Assembly: GCA_944325835.1 (NCBI GenBank) | Contig: CALVBO010000007.1 | Coordinates: 1 to 64,000 of the forward strand | Length of the DNA: 64,000 bases | Direction of reading: 5' to 3' | Source of the DNA: Candidatus Gastranaerophilales bacterium | GTDB taxonomy: Bacteria > Cyanobacteriota > Vampirovibrionia > Gastranaerophilales > Gastranaerophilaceae | Part shown: positions 25,585 through 33,709 of the stretch, piece after piece | How positions within the stretch are numbered: position 1 is the first letter of the stretch | How the letters are laid out: every line of letters starts with the position of its first letter | The notes under the pieces: generated by a model | What the model saw: the letters and a program-made list of their open reading frames with translations, nothing else | What the model was told of the DNA's origin: nothing | The model's database searches: none | Position numbers and translations under genes: made by a program

Positions 25585-28500
25585 ATGGGTGGTAATGTGA
25601 CAACAAAAATTCCACAGGGATTTTCTGAAAGACAATGGAACAAACTAGATCCTGTTGTTAGAAAAGCTTGCGAAGAAAACGAAAGCATTAGAACAGCTAT
25701 TCTTAGATCGTTAAAGCAAGGCGTTCTTATTACAGATGTAAATGATTACTGGAAGGATAATCAACTTCTTAAAGGATTAATTGTAGAAAAAAATGATGAC
25801 GGCAGCGTTAAACCGCCTCCTGAAAGTACCGCAGAATTACTCGGGGATAAAGATTTTCGGGAGGTCACAACTGCTCAGTGGGAAGAATATTTTAAAGACA
25901 GATACACTAAAAACCCTGATGAAGCACGCCACGATATAGTAAGAGTGCTTTGCCATAAAGAAGTCAAACAATTACAAGGAAGTTTTGTTGATTTATGGCA
26001 TGCTACTGATGATACAGATCCGGGGTTAAGAAATGCCTCAATGCGGCTTAAATTAAAATATATTAATGAGAACAAGGAAAAACAAGACCAGGTTGCACAA
26101 GCTTCTCAGGCTTATATTGACAAATATAAAGACAACTTGGATGACCCACAGTTAATTACGGATTTTATGGAAGCATTTGCACCAGAATCCGCTAAAAAAG
26201 GTCAAAAAACAAATACGCGGAATATTACTTTAACTGAACTCACTCCGGATGATTTAAAGGCTTTAGCACAATTTAGGGCATTAAACAATATTGAAATGAC
26301 CGATGAAGAAATTGCGATGGCCTGCGAGGAATTGGCTATAGATGCTATCACTGATCGTAACATCAATAGCGGCCTTGTAAAAGTCAACGAATACAAACAA
26401 GAAATAATAGAAATTAGGCAGAAAAACTCAAAAATTCCGGCTATTGTTGAATTGACAGAAACCTTTAATAAAACAAAAGCAGAACTGGAAGAACAAATTA
26501 AAAACGAAAAAGACGAAACTAAAAAGGCTGAATTACAGAAACAACTTCTGTTGGAAACTGCAAAATTCAATGAAAACTGTGACGCAGCGCTGCCGGAGGA
26601 TGTCCAAAAAGATATCAAAAAACTTGAAGAAAAGATTAAAAAAGCATCAGCAGACGCGTCTGAGGATGAAGGTAAGTTCATGGATAAAAACATGGACAAA
26701 TTAATAGAGGTCGCGGCAGAAGCACAGGTTCAAATTGATATGCAAAAGCATAAATATGAATCAACACCGGCTCCGCAATATGCGGATTTGGACGAAGATG
26801 TTCAGGAGCTGGTTAAAATGAACCCTGCTCTTTTCTGCGATGAAATAACTGATCCAAATGATACTCGGACTGCGACAGTTACAACAGCAACTGGTAAAAA
26901 GTATGTCTTTAACCCTGAAACATTTAAAGAAAAAATGCTTGCTTACTCTCAAGCCGGCAGAACCTCAGGTAAAGAACAGACAAATCAGGAAGGCTACGAC
27001 TATTTCTGTGATTTGCAGGAATCAGACAGGGCCTTTGAAGGTGTCGTTTTTGGCAGCCTGGCAGACGGTAAAGAAACAAAACGTAAAGTCATAAAAAAAG
27101 CAATGGAAGCCGCAGGTATAACAACTGAGAAGGACAAAACTACGCAGCAGAGAATTGCTCACGTATTGAAAAATGCAGGTATAGGTGCATTAACCGGCGC
27201 CGGAGCTGTATTTGTATCAGACTTTATGGCAACATTAAGAACCTGCGAGTTTACAGAAAAAATTTATGAACTGGCATCATTAACAAAAATGATACCATTC
27301 GAAGCCACTACACGTTTCCAAAAAACCTATCACCTTGAAGGTGATGATGGTACTTGGAATTTTGATAAAACTTATCACCTTGAAGGTGATGATGGTACCT
27401 GGAGCTTTAATAAAGATTATCACCTCGAAGGCGATGATGGTACCTGGAGCTTTAATAAAGATTATCACCTCGAAGGCGATGATGGTACCTGGAGCTTTAA
27501 TAAAGATTACCATCTTTCAGGCGATGATGGTACCTGGAACTTTAATAAAGATTATCACCTTTCAGGCGATGATGCAACATGGAGTGATATAGTACAATCC
27601 CACCATAGTGTCACCGATTATGAAAATGGCATTCTGGCCGGACATAGAGAATGGACAGAGGACATACCCGTCAGCGGCGATAATGGACACTGGGAAACTG
27701 ATTTCAACGTCAACGAATCAGGAAATAATGCTCACTGGGAAACTGATTTCAACGTCAACGAATCAGGAAATAATGCTCACTGGGAAACTGACCACCACGT
27801 CAGTGAATCAGGGAATAATGCTCACTGGGAAACTGACCATACTGTTGATGAAGAGGTGAAGGTCAAAGGTGAAGTTGAAAACCCGGATGCAGATCGTGAA
27901 TTATATGAACAAAAAGGCGAACGCAAACGTAAATTCCATCCAAAATTCAGCAGTGCAGCTGTTTACGGATATGCCACTGCTGCCGGAGGTACTTCAGGAA
28001 TAATTAGAGGCCTGTTAACAATGAACAAAGTTAGAGATAAAGGGCTGAGAAGAGATGCTGAGGTAATGAGGGTAATTTCTCAAAAAGAAATCCGCAATCC
28101 GGAACCTCCGGCTCCGCCAACACCTCCGACACCGCCATCGCCGCCGGAACAAACGTCCACTATTAACATCGACAAAGTAGAAACTCCAGGACGTGAAGAA
28201 AGGACAGAAGAAACTACTACTGTTCCGGTAGAAGTTAATGCTCCTCAAAGAAAAGGCAATCGCGTATACTATCAAGGCTGGCAAACACTACAAGCGGCCT
28301 ACGAGGCACCTAATTCAGCCAACTTCCGTAACTGGTTCCGTGATGAATTCCTTGGTGGCAAAGATATTTGGGAAACCGGTACTAAAAAAGACGGGCCAAA
28401 AACTCAGCACTTTGAAAAAGAAATTGAGTACACCGACAAAAAATCCGGCAAAACTTATCATCTTACTTTCAACGAAGAAGTCTTTGCAAACGCTATCGAC

Positions 28501-28776
28501 TTCTATCCGATTAACAGCGGGAGCGGTTCCGGAGATGCACCTAGCACCGGTAATACAAAACCAAATGTTAACGTCACTATCCGAAAAATTCCGGGTACTG
28601 AAACATATAGCGGTAGTATTACAGTCAAAATCGGTGATAAAACCTACACAGCAAGCGCTTCCGGCCATACCAGCGAAAAGGCCGTTAAAGATGCATTAAA
28701 AATGGACTTGCTTAAACAGGGACTTAGCGATGCTCAGGTCGACAAAGCTCTAAGAGAAGCCGTTGCACAAGAATAA
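25585..28776 (+). CDS. 1063-aa protein with 15-residue Trp repeats, unknown function
   Basis: I do not recognise this protein. Residues 1-270 are helical and charged, and 285-395 form coiled-coil heptads rich in Lys/Glu. A Gly/Ala-rich hydrophobic segment lies at about 531-552. Next are six 15-residue repeats (582-671, YHLEGDDGTWSFNKD type), then four more (702-761, HWETDFNVNESGNNA type). A second hydrophobic segment lies at about 791-812. A Pro-rich linker (839-853) and a C-terminal domain of about 200 residues ending with a helical hairpin follow. No classical signal peptide is visible. AAAGGA eight bases before the ATG supports the start. It is divergent from the PilZ adhesin and closed by a terminator. 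Confidence 0.88.
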   Translation: MGGNVTTKIPQGFSERQWNKLDPVVRKACEENESIRTAILRSLKQGVLITDVNDYWKDNQLLKGLIVEKNDDGSVKPPPESTAELLGDKDFREVTTAQWEEYFKDRYTKNPDEARHDIVRVLCHKEVKQLQGSFVDLWHATDDTDPGLRNASMRLKLKYINENKEKQDQVAQASQAYIDKYKDNLDDPQLITDFMEAFAPESAKKGQKTNTRNITLTELTPDDLKALAQFRALNNIEMTDEEIAMACEELAIDAITDRNINSGLVKVNEYKQEIIEIRQKNSKIPAIVELTETFNKTKAELEEQIKNEKDETKKAELQKQLLLETAKFNENCDAALPEDVQKDIKKLEEKIKKASADASEDEGKFMDKNMDKLIEVAAEAQVQIDMQKHKYESTPAPQYADLDEDVQELVKMNPALFCDEITDPNDTRTATVTTATGKKYVFNPETFKEKMLAYSQAGRTSGKEQTNQEGYDYFCDLQESDRAFEGVVFGSLADGKETKRKVIKKAMEAAGITTEKDKTTQQRIAHVLKNAGIGALTGAGAVFVSDFMATLRTCEFTEKIYELASLTKMIPFEATTRFQKTYHLEGDDGTWNFDKTYHLEGDDGTWSFNKDYHLEGDDGTWSFNKDYHLEGDDGTWSFNKDYHLSGDDGTWNFNKDYHLSGDDATWSDIVQSHHSVTDYENGILAGHREWTEDIPVSGDNGHWETDFNVNESGNNAHWETDFNVNESGNNAHWETDHHVSESGNNAHWETDHTVDEEVKVKGEVENPDADRELYEQKGERKRKFHPKFSSAAVYGYATAAGGTSGIIRGLLTMNKVRDKGLRRDAEVMRVISQKEIRNPEPPAPPTPPTPPSPPEQTSTINIDKVETPGREERTEETTTVPVEVNAPQRKGNRVYYQGWQTLQAAYEAPNSANFRNWFRDEFLGGKDIWETGTKKDGPKTQHFEKEIEYTDKKSGKTYHLTFNEEVFANAIDFYPINSGSGSGDAPSTGNTKPNVNVTIRKIPGTETYSGSITVKIGDKTYTASASGHTSEKAVKDALKMDLLKQGLSDAQVDKALREAVAQE

Positions 28777-28789
28777 CAATAACAGATTA

Positions 28790-28818
28790 AAATCCCGCCC
28801 TAACAGGCGGGATTTTTT
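28790..28818 (+). terminator. rho-independent terminator
   Basis: AAATCCCGCC (28790-28799) pairs with GGCGGGATTT (28806-28815), followed by more T. It closes the 1063-residue protein gene. Confidence 0.9.
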
Positions 28819-28835
28819 TATGCTAAAATTAAATC

Positions 28836-29363
28836 ATGGATATCTTTGTAATCGAAATTATTGACGCCGACAGCGTTCACCAAAAACTTTTATTAGAATT
28901 CAAAAAAAAGGAAATCTCTAACCCTAAAAAACTTAACCAGCACTGTCTTTCTTATCTTATGGTCGATAGAATTTTAAGAGAATTTTATAAAATTGACGAC
29001 CGCGAAGTCACTTTTGAAGGAAACAAACCAAAGCTTAAATCAGGGGCAAAACGATTTAGCATTAGCCACTCCGGTGACTATATCGCACTCGCTTTCTCGG
29101 ACTTTGACTGCGGAATAGATATTGAAAAAAATAAACCGCGGGACTTTAAAGAAATTGCCAAACGCATGAAATTTGCCTGCAATACCCTTGAAGAATTTTA
29201 CTCTGAATGGACCTTCTTTGAGGCAAAATACAAACTCGGCAGCACTCCGCGTGCCGTTAAAACCTATCGGCTCGGCGATTATACCCTCACTGCGGTAAGT
29301 GAAAACGAAAAAGAAAGCTTTGAAATCTACATCCAAAGCAGCCAATATTTTCCGCCGCAATAG
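28836..29363 (+). CDS. 4'-phosphopantetheinyl transferase (Sfp-like)
   Basis: The enzyme would move the phosphopantetheine arm of CoA onto carrier proteins. In 175 residues the family motifs are visible: RFSISHSGDYIALAFSDFDCGIDIEK (about 73-98; GIDIE holds the Mg2+-binding acids) and the helix WTFFEAKYKLG (about 125-135), equivalent to WTxKEAxxK with the usual Lys-Glu replaced by Phe-Glu. The N-terminal half of a full Sfp is short here, so it is a compact form. It begins 18 bases after the terminator of the preceding gene. Whether it serves AcpP or a secondary carrier is not known. Confidence 0.8.
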   Translation: MDIFVIEIIDADSVHQKLLLEFKKKEISNPKKLNQHCLSYLMVDRILREFYKIDDREVTFEGNKPKLKSGAKRFSISHSGDYIALAFSDFDCGIDIEKNKPRDFKEIAKRMKFACNTLEEFYSEWTFFEAKYKLGSTPRAVKTYRLGDYTLTAVSENEKESFEIYIQSSQYFPPQ

Positions 29364-29420
29364 GGAATTTCGACACTATTCAGTGAACATTTAACTATTT
29401 TTGTCACTCATGAGTGTCGT

Positions 29421-30248
29421 CTAGTTCAAAATTATGCACACAGCACCAGCGGCCATCACTAGTGCCGCAAGGATTTTACGCCTAAAGTTCCTCTCATGGA
29501 ATATAGATGCACCCAAAAAGACACTATAGAGTGTCGAAAGTTGAAATAAAGCCAGTGCATACGATACATTCATCCTCGCAAACACGAAATTAGTAGAATA
29601 CTGCATCAACGCAACCATAATAACAAGAGAAACTTGATATTTTACCGAGGAAATTTTCAAGGATTTAGCCGGTAAAACAAAAAGCGCCGCAAAGAGTAAT
29701 CCTGCAAACACCCAATAGATAAATGCACTTGTAATATCGCTTAAAAGAATAATTTTTTTGATAAAAACAGCTTCCGTACCTGAAAAAATCAGTGCAAGAA
29801 GCCTATAAAACACAGCTTTTAGATTATATTCCCGCTTTTTACCGCCAAAAATAAAATAAGTGCCGGCAATGATAAGAAAAATTCCGTATAAAGCGTTCAA
29901 AGATGGTGTTTCTTGCAAATAAATTATCCCTGCAAGCAGCGCCACCACCGGTTTATAAGAATTAATAGGAGCGAGTGTTGACAATTCCCCTATAGAAAGC
30001 GCCTTTATAATAAAATAATTGCCTAACGCTCCGAGTGCGCCCATAGCAAAGACATTTAGCAACAATTCAGGGGAAAATATCACACTATTAAGTGACATAA
30101 TGAGTAACGCAATAACACCAAGCCCCAAATAGGTATAAAAATTAACAACAGAGGACTTCTGCCCGAGCCCTGTCAAAAGCTTTTGGAATACATTTAAATA
30201 CGAATTACTTAAAATACGGACTAAGATTGCAAAAATAGTATAAAACAT
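29421..30248 (-). CDS. EamA/DMT-family permease
   Basis: A 275-residue integral membrane protein with about ten hydrophobic helices and an internal two-fold repeat typical of drug/metabolite transporters. ALGNYFIIKALSIGELSTLAPINSYKPVVALL in the first half is the characteristic EamA helix pair. Substrate is unknown. I place the start at ATG 30248: TATAAT lies seven bases upstream (30256-30261), preceded by an extended-10 TG, and there is no Shine-Dalgarno, so the mRNA is probably leaderless. A 22-residue upstream extension is possible but would cover the promoter. Confidence 0.85.
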   Translation of the reverse strand: MFYTIFAILVRILSNSYLNVFQKLLTGLGQKSSVVNFYTYLGLGVIALLIMSLNSVIFSPELLLNVFAMGALGALGNYFIIKALSIGELSTLAPINSYKPVVALLAGIIYLQETPSLNALYGIFLIIAGTYFIFGGKKREYNLKAVFYRLLALIFSGTEAVFIKKIILLSDITSAFIYWVFAGLLFAALFVLPAKSLKISSVKYQVSLVIMVALMQYSTNFVFARMNVSYALALFQLSTLYSVFLGASIFHERNFRRKILAALVMAAGAVCIILN

Positions 30249-30295
30249 TGATTTTATTATAACAGAAAGAGGATAAAAAGTTACAACTTCCAATA

Positions 30296-30352
30296 ATAAA
30301 AGCCGGAATAACAACTGTCATTCTGGCTTTTATGGTGGGCGTTAGAAGACTC
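30296..30352 (-). pseudogene. duplicated 3' end of tRNA-Val with its terminator
   Basis: These 57 bases match 30496-30552 with one mismatch, exactly 200 bp apart. The copy contains the tRNA-Val 3' acceptor strand with CCA, part of the T arm and the downstream terminator hairpin. The remainder of the tRNA is missing and is replaced by unrelated GC-richer DNA. This looks like an attachment-site duplication or an unequal-crossover scar. Confidence 0.75.
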
Positions 30353-30495
30353 TCTTGCTCGCTCGCATGTAACGGCATTTCGCGTTTGCGTAAGTGATTT
30401 CATCACAACGCAAAACGCTCCAGCCTCAGCTCGCTCGCGCTCGAACTGGACCGGACTCCGTCCGGTAAGTTCTCGTCTTCCATTATCATCCAAAT
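30353..30495. other. 143-bp GC-rich insert between tRNA-Val end repeats
   Basis: No gene is visible. It contains GCTCGCTCG motifs and GCCTCAGCTCGCTCGCG (from 30422), a core also found in the repeat element at 34669-34830. A short inverted repeat (ACCGGAC with GTCCGGT) lies near 30451-30466. The composition differs from the AT-rich surroundings. Confidence 0.5.
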
Positions 30496-30497
30496 AT

Positions 30498-30531
30498 AAA
30501 AGCCAGAATAACAACTGTCATTCTGGCTTTT
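30498..30531 (-). terminator. terminator of tRNA-Val
   Basis: AAAAGCCAGAAT (30498-30509) and ATTCTGGCTTTT (30520-30531) form a 12-bp stem with a 10-nt loop, immediately 3' of the tRNA on the minus strand. Confidence 0.88.
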
Positions 30532-30532
30532 A

Positions 30533-30608
30533 TGGTGGGCGTTAGAAGACTCGAACTTCTGACCCTCTCCTTGTAAGGGAGACGCTCTACCAACTGAGCT
30601 AAACGCCC
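30533..30608 (-). tRNA. tRNA-Val (TAC), CCA encoded
   Basis: The minus strand folds as a full cloverleaf. The acceptor stem is GGGCGTT with AACGCCC, the D arm is GCTCAGTTGGTAGAGC, the anticodon stem TCTCC/GGAGA encloses CTTACAA (anticodon TAC), and the T arm contains AGTTCGAGTCT. The discriminator is A (30536) and CCA is encoded at 30535-30533, unlike tRNA-Ile in this window. A promoter and terminator are visible on the two sides. Confidence 0.96.
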
Positions 30609-30632
30609 CTAACCTCATCGGCTACAAGTGCT

Positions 30633-30661
30633 ATGGTAGAACAAACATATTCCTATGTCAA
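30633..30661 (-). promoter_or_regulatory. promoter of tRNA-Val
   Basis: TTGACA (30656-30661) and TACCAT (30633-30638) on the minus strand are separated by 17 bp. The sequence TGTAGCCGAT (30617-30626) follows six bases after the -10, at the expected transcription start, as in the tRNA-Ile promoter. The -35 overlaps the 3' end of the ligase gene. Confidence 0.75.
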
Positions 30662-31995
30662 GCGTTTTGTTTTACCAACCACTTAATCATCTTTTTAACG
30701 TCCTTATTCCAACTGCCATGCCAGTTTTTCAGGATTTCATCGGCAGGCGTCAGGCCTTTCATGGTATAAGATTTTATTGCTCCCAAATATTTTGCTTCAT
30801 TGGATTTCTGTTCTTTTAATGATTTTTCCGCGATTTTTAGCAATTCTTTAGCGATATCTGAGGCCTTTCTATGCTTAATGCGTGCCTGCAGGGCGTAGCG
30901 CGGAACTTCATAACGCAATTCGGAATAATCCAGATGTTTAAATTCCTTCAACAGTTCCTCAACTTCATCCATCGCGGTTGTGCTGTATAAAAGACCTTTA
31001 TACATAGCAATAAGTGACAATAAAAGATCTTTTCTTACACAGTCATGGTTTCTTATTTCAAGAAATCTGTTCAGCCTTACATCAGGGAAGCACAGGTTTG
31101 CCTGAAGCCGATAATCCGACATCGTTGCAAGAAACCCCTCCCAGCCTTTTGCCATATATTGTTCAAAATTCATCCTGCCGTTAACATCAATTGGTAAATC
31201 CTCTTTGTTTAAAAATATCATAGGTGTTTTAAGAACTTTATCTATATATGTATCAAAGGTAAATTTTTCATCAAGATTAAGCGCAAAGCCGCAGCGGTCA
31301 TTATCGGTATTGAGCCAACTCAGGGAACGAAAAGACTTATAACCGGTTTCAACTCCCCCGCGAATAGGTGAATTCGCAAACATTGCGCCTATAAATGGTA
31401 CAAGTTTATTGGCAAGAACGAACTTTCTTGAAGCGTCCTCCTCGCTTGTATAATCCAGACAGCATTGAATCCCCGCAGTTTCACGCATCATAACGTCTGA
31501 TAAAATTCCCCACAGGTATTTTGCCATAATTTTGTAACGATGTTTCGGGATTAATTTTATTGATTTATACGTTACAATAGGAGAAACACCGTAATTCAAA
31601 AGACTTATGCCAAAATCCTCCAAAATCGGATTTAATGCTGAATCTATTTTTTCTATCTCATCTTTTATTTGAGAAATCTTTTCTTTAGGCGACAAACTGT
31701 ATTCAAACTGGCAGCCGGGCTCCAGAGTAATCGTCTGATGTCCTTTTTGCAATCCGATAATATTAAAATCATCCGTTATAAAATCCCAACGGTCGTTTCT
31801 TGCAAATTTTCGGAGCAGATTACACATTCCAAGCTCATGATAATAGTCAACATTCCTGCCCGTCACACGAAAAATCGGAAGCCGTTCATATTCAAGTCCT
31901 ATCTTAACATCCTTCGCGGATTTTGCACCGCTTTCGTAGTAAGCTCTGATATCTGCTCTTGTGACTTCCTTTTCCTCTAATTGAATATCTAACAC
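30658..31995 (-). CDS. gshA: glutamate-cysteine ligase (cyanobacterial/plant-like GCS2 type)
   Basis: The enzyme joins glutamate and cysteine, the first step of glutathione (or a related gamma-glutamyl thiol) synthesis. The 445 residues show GLQKGHQTITLEPGCQFEYS, MMRETAGIQCCLDYTSEEDA, GAMFANSPIRGG and GRMNFEQYMAKGW, all typical of GCS2 enzymes. The GTG at 31995 follows AGGAGG by a few bases, so I reject the longer upstream reading. TATAAT lies about 20 bases before that site. No glutathione synthetase is in the window. EgtA-type ligases for ergothioneine are related, so the end product is not certain. Confidence 0.85.
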   Translation of the reverse strand: MLDIQLEEKEVTRADIRAYYESGAKSAKDVKIGLEYERLPIFRVTGRNVDYYHELGMCNLLRKFARNDRWDFITDDFNIIGLQKGHQTITLEPGCQFEYSLSPKEKISQIKDEIEKIDSALNPILEDFGISLLNYGVSPIVTYKSIKLIPKHRYKIMAKYLWGILSDVMMRETAGIQCCLDYTSEEDASRKFVLANKLVPFIGAMFANSPIRGGVETGYKSFRSLSWLNTDNDRCGFALNLDEKFTFDTYIDKVLKTPMIFLNKEDLPIDVNGRMNFEQYMAKGWEGFLATMSDYRLQANLCFPDVRLNRFLEIRNHDCVRKDLLLSLIAMYKGLLYSTTAMDEVEELLKEFKHLDYSELRYEVPRYALQARIKHRKASDIAKELLKIAEKSLKEQKSNEAKYLGAIKSYTMKGLTPADEILKNWHGSWNKDVKKMIKWLVKQNA

Positions 31996-32088
31996 AGTCC
32001 CTCCTGATGATTTAATTATAACACTAAAAATATACTTGCTGAATAAAAGTATATATTTCGCCATGTGTATGATATGATTATTAACGTT

Positions 32089-32934
32089 ATGGATTACCTC
32101 AACAGAGCAAAGTATTTTAGAACAAAGAAGCGCCTAGGGCAAAATTTTCTGATAGACGGCACTGCTATTGCGGACATAATACACGCTGCAAACATTTCAC
32201 CTGACGATATCGTAGTCGAAATCGGGCCTGGAGTCGGGTTTGTTACAGAACAGCTGGTAAAAAAAGCAAAAAAAGTTATCGCGATAGAACTTGATGAAGA
32301 AGCGATTGCAGAATTAAAAAAGCTCGACGCGCCTAATTTGGAAATTATTCATAAGGATGTTTTGAAAACCGACCTTTCATCTTTGTGCGATGAAAAAATA
32401 AAAATTGTTGCAAATATTCCATACTACATTACAAGCCCGATTATCGCGCACCTGCTGGGAGAAATCGACGATTTAACAAACAAAAATCGTAATAAAATTA
32501 CGGATATTTTGCTTATGGTTCAGGAAGAAGTTGCGCGTCGTATGACGGCAGATGAAAATTCTCCGGCAAAACAATACGGGCTTTTGACAATACTTTCGCA
32601 ATTCTGGGCGGATGTAAAAATCGTAAGGCTTGTTGGCAGAAAATCTTTCTACCCTGCGCCAAAGGTAAATTCGGCAGTTGTGAGTTTGCAGGTACGTGAA
32701 AAACCGCTTCTGGATTTATCTGATTACACACATTTCAGAAAAACAGTCAAAGCCGCGTTTTCACAGCGTAGAAAAAATGTTAAAAACTGCCTTTTAAGCG
32801 GCGGATTTTCAAAAGAAAACATATCAAGAGCGCTCGCTGCGCTCGCGCTCGATGAAAATGTCCGCGGAGAAAAGTTATCAATAGAAATGCTCGGAAAGTT
32901 ATCAGAGGAGCTTTTGAATGGTTCAAAGAATTAA
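32089..32934 (+). CDS. rsmA: 16S rRNA dimethyladenosine methyltransferase
   Basis: RsmA (KsgA) dimethylates A1518 and A1519 of 16S rRNA late in 30S assembly. The 281-residue product shows KKRLGQNFLID, VEIGPGVGFVTEQL (SAM motif I), ELDEE, the catalytic NIPYYITSPI and FYPAPKVNSAVVSL, then QRRKNVKN. The ATG at 32089 is preferred because it sits directly before the conserved start; a GTG eight codons earlier is possible. No Shine-Dalgarno is evident and TATGAT lies close upstream. It overlaps ispE by 17 bases, a common pairing. Confidence 0.95.
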   Translation: MDYLNRAKYFRTKKRLGQNFLIDGTAIADIIHAANISPDDIVVEIGPGVGFVTEQLVKKAKKVIAIELDEEAIAELKKLDAPNLEIIHKDVLKTDLSSLCDEKIKIVANIPYYITSPIIAHLLGEIDDLTNKNRNKITDILLMVQEEVARRMTADENSPAKQYGLLTILSQFWADVKIVRLVGRKSFYPAPKVNSAVVSLQVREKPLLDLSDYTHFRKTVKAAFSQRRKNVKNCLLSGGFSKENISRALAALALDENVRGEKLSIEMLGKLSEELLNGSKN

Positions 32935-33709
32935 GGTTCAGTGTCCGGCAAAAATAAATTTGGATTTAAAAATTGTGGGCAGGCGTCCTGACGGCTTTCA
33001 TAATATTGAAAGCACAATGCAGACAATAAGTCTATATGATTATTTGACGATTTCGTATAAGCCGTCAGAAGCTTTGATAATTACTATTGCCGGAACTTCC
33101 GGTGAAATACCTTATGATGAGAGAAATATAGTTTATAAAGCGGCAAAATTGTTCTTTGACACAATCGGTAAAGTTGGCAGCGTAGACATTTTTATAGAAA
33201 AATATATTCCGGTGTCAGCGGGGCTTGCCGGCGGGAGTACGGACGCTGCCGGAACGCTTTTCGGACTGAATGAACTTTTAGGTAATCCGCTGGAACGCAA
33301 AGAACTTCATGAGCTTTGTGCAAAATTGGGTTCTGACCTGAACTTTTGTTTAGAAGGCGGATGCAAAAAGACGACTTCCCGTGGAGAAGTGCTTGAGGAT
33401 GCGGAGTTTATTGAACGAAATGTATCCCTGATAAAACCTATTCAACTTGGTATAAGCGCGAAAGAAGCTTATACGAAATTTGCAGCAAAGGAAAAGACCA
33501 CTGAACGCGACAGTTACATTAACGATTTGGAATGGGCTGTGATTGAGGATTATCCGGAACTCCAAATAATTAAAAATAAATATCCTCAAGCGGTCATGAC
33601 CGGCTCCGGTTCAACATACTTTGCGTTTGACACAGAGTTTCTGCCGCTTGAAGGATACTGGATTAAAAACGATTTAAAAACCACTAAAAATGGAATTATT
33701 ATCGTTTAA
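32918..33709 (+). CDS. ispE: 4-diphosphocytidyl-2-C-methyl-D-erythritol kinase
   Basis: IspE phosphorylates CDP-ME in the MEP pathway, so it belongs with ispH at 2.6 kb. The GHMP-kinase motifs are CPAKINLDLKIVGRRPDGFH (substrate side), PVSAGLAGGSTDAAGTL (ATP loop) and MTGSGSTYFAF near the end. The length of 263 residues is slightly short for the family. GAGGAG within the end of rsmA gives the ribosome binding site. The 3' end overlaps the convergent pilin-like gene by 11 bases. Confidence 0.95.
   Translation: MVQRIKVQCPAKINLDLKIVGRRPDGFHNIESTMQTISLYDYLTISYKPSEALIITIAGTSGEIPYDERNIVYKAAKLFFDTIGKVGSVDIFIEKYIPVSAGLAGGSTDAAGTLFGLNELLGNPLERKELHELCAKLGSDLNFCLEGGCKKTTSRGEVLEDAEFIERNVSLIKPIQLGISAKEAYTKFAAKEKTTERDSYINDLEWAVIEDYPELQIIKNKYPQAVMTGSGSTYFAFDTEFLPLEGYWIKNDLKTTKNGIIIV

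Noticed and set aside
27280..27592. Frames on both strands across the 15-residue repeat array
   Set aside because: They are products of the 45-bp DNA period, which keeps every frame open; only the 1063-residue frame extends beyond the array.
30281..30618. Short minus-strand frames such as SSVGRASPLQGEGQ across tRNA-Val
   Set aside because: This is the usual spurious translation of a tRNA gene and its duplicate.
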